13,592 bases of DNA. It comes from Candidatus Helarchaeota archaeon (GTDB taxonomy: Archaea > Asgardarchaeota > Lokiarchaeia > Helarchaeales > HEL-GB-A). The stretch is taken from positions 1-13,592 of the forward strand of contig JAEOSY010000232.1 of assembly GCA_016840125.1 (NCBI GenBank), in the 5' to 3' direction. Shown one piece after another: positions 13,139-13,592 of this stretch (positions are counted from its first letter, which is position 1; every line of letters begins with the position of its first letter). A model generated the notes under the pieces. It had not been told where the DNA came from, did no database searches, and worked only from the letters and a program-made list of their open reading frames with translations. A program made the translations under genes and the position numbers.

Positions 13139-13592
13139 TTAGATATCCAGGTTCATTATTTTATGATAATTATTCATAATAAAATTTCGACGTGGTCTTA
13201 CCTCACTCCCCATAAGAATTGAAAAAATGTTATCGGCTGCCACCAAATCATCATAGACAATCCTAATGAGTCTTCGCCCATCTGGGTTCATGGTAGTATC
13301 CCAAAGTTCCTCGGGATTCATTTCACCCAACCCCTTATACCTTTGGACTCTTAACTTAGTGGGGTCTGAAATATTATGCTTCTTTGAAAACTTGTTAGAG
13401 GCTTCTGCCAATTCACTTTCTTTATACAGATATTTCATGTGTTTTTTATAACTTAGTTTAAATATGGGGGGTACTGCGACATAAATATGCCCTTCATCAA
13501 TCAATGTACGCATATACCGGAAAAAGAACGTTAATAGGAGCGTTTTAATGTGAGCTCCATCCACATCTGCATCGCACATGATTATTATTTTA
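13139..13592 (-). CDS. gyrB: DNA gyrase subunit B, C-terminal part (runs off right edge)
   Basis: The final 150 residues of the ATPase subunit of gyrase. The visible part begins inside the Toprim domain, with KIIIMCDADVDGAHIKTLLL carrying the metal-binding DxD acids, followed by FFRYM and the GHIYVAVPPIFKL strand. The conserved RVQRYKGLGEMNPEELW block comes next, then GRRLIRIVYDD, and the chain ends MNLDI, the usual GyrB terminus. The first in-frame ATG (M before CDADVDG) is internal and not a start; the gene continues past the window edge. It lies 51 bases upstream of gyrA on the same strand, forming a gyrB-gyrA operon. No intein is present in the visible part. Confidence 0.97.
   Translation of the reverse strand, partial: KIIIMCDADVDGAHIKTLLLTFFFRYMRTLIDEGHIYVAVPPIFKLSYKKHMKYLYKESELAEASNKFSKKHNISDPTKLRVQRYKGLGEMNPEELWDTTMNPDGRRLIRIVYDDLVAADNIFSILMGSEVRPRRNFIMNNYHKIMNLDI

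Noticed and set aside
13139..13579. Treating the gyrB part as a complete gene from its first ATG
   Set aside because: The methionine is internal to the conserved KIIIMCDADVDG Toprim block, and the frame remains open to the window edge.

Overview
The window comes from an AT-rich genome that is most probably archaeal. Several starts are preceded at about 25-45 bases by TATA-like boxes (TTATTTAAAT at 4621-4630, CTTTATAAAT on the minus strand at 1525-1534). Some starts look leaderless, others carry GGTGAT/GAGGTGA ribosome sites, and transcript ends fall at bare T tracts. A stand-alone Roadblock/LC7 protein, PadR regulators with zinc ribbons, B12-binding radical SAM enzymes and a polyprenol-kinase-type membrane enzyme would suit an Asgard or related archaeon. 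That lineage is inference; the sequence alone does not prove it.

Layout. 1-240: start of an unrecognised minus-strand gene running off the left edge. 283-417: a GC-rich island holding a 44-residue fragment that looks like the beginning of a B12-binding radical SAM protein, with a strong hairpin. 446-3052 (minus): two tandem copies of a cassette made of a four-helix 2TM-type membrane protein followed by a PadR regulator. The right-hand copy is preceded by a 64-residue protein, and its promoter carries four copies of a 13-bp operator-like site around the TATA box. The left-hand copy has its own TATA box directly abutting a perfect inverted repeat. 3192-4593 (minus): a dolichol/phytol-kinase-like enzyme followed 16 bases later by a two-helix small membrane protein. 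4728-5201 (plus): MsrA methionine sulfoxide reductase. 5298-9030 (plus): two different B12-binding radical SAM proteins on either side of an unrecognised 106-residue protein, then a Roadblock/LC7 protein. 9167-13592 (minus): gyrB (3' part) and gyrA, with a 476-residue intein in gyrA immediately after the catalytic tyrosine.

How they fit together. gyrB-gyrA is a normal operon of a bacterial-type gyrase, and the intein must splice out before GyrA can work. The PadR/2TM cassettes look like duplicated, self-regulated membrane-response units whose two copies have diverged in both regulator and operator. The two radical SAM genes and their small neighbour form a plausible but unassigned biosynthetic group. 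The most unusual items are the paired PadR/2TM cassettes with their operator array, the gyrA intein with both endonuclease motifs intact, and the GC-rich gene fragment near the left end.
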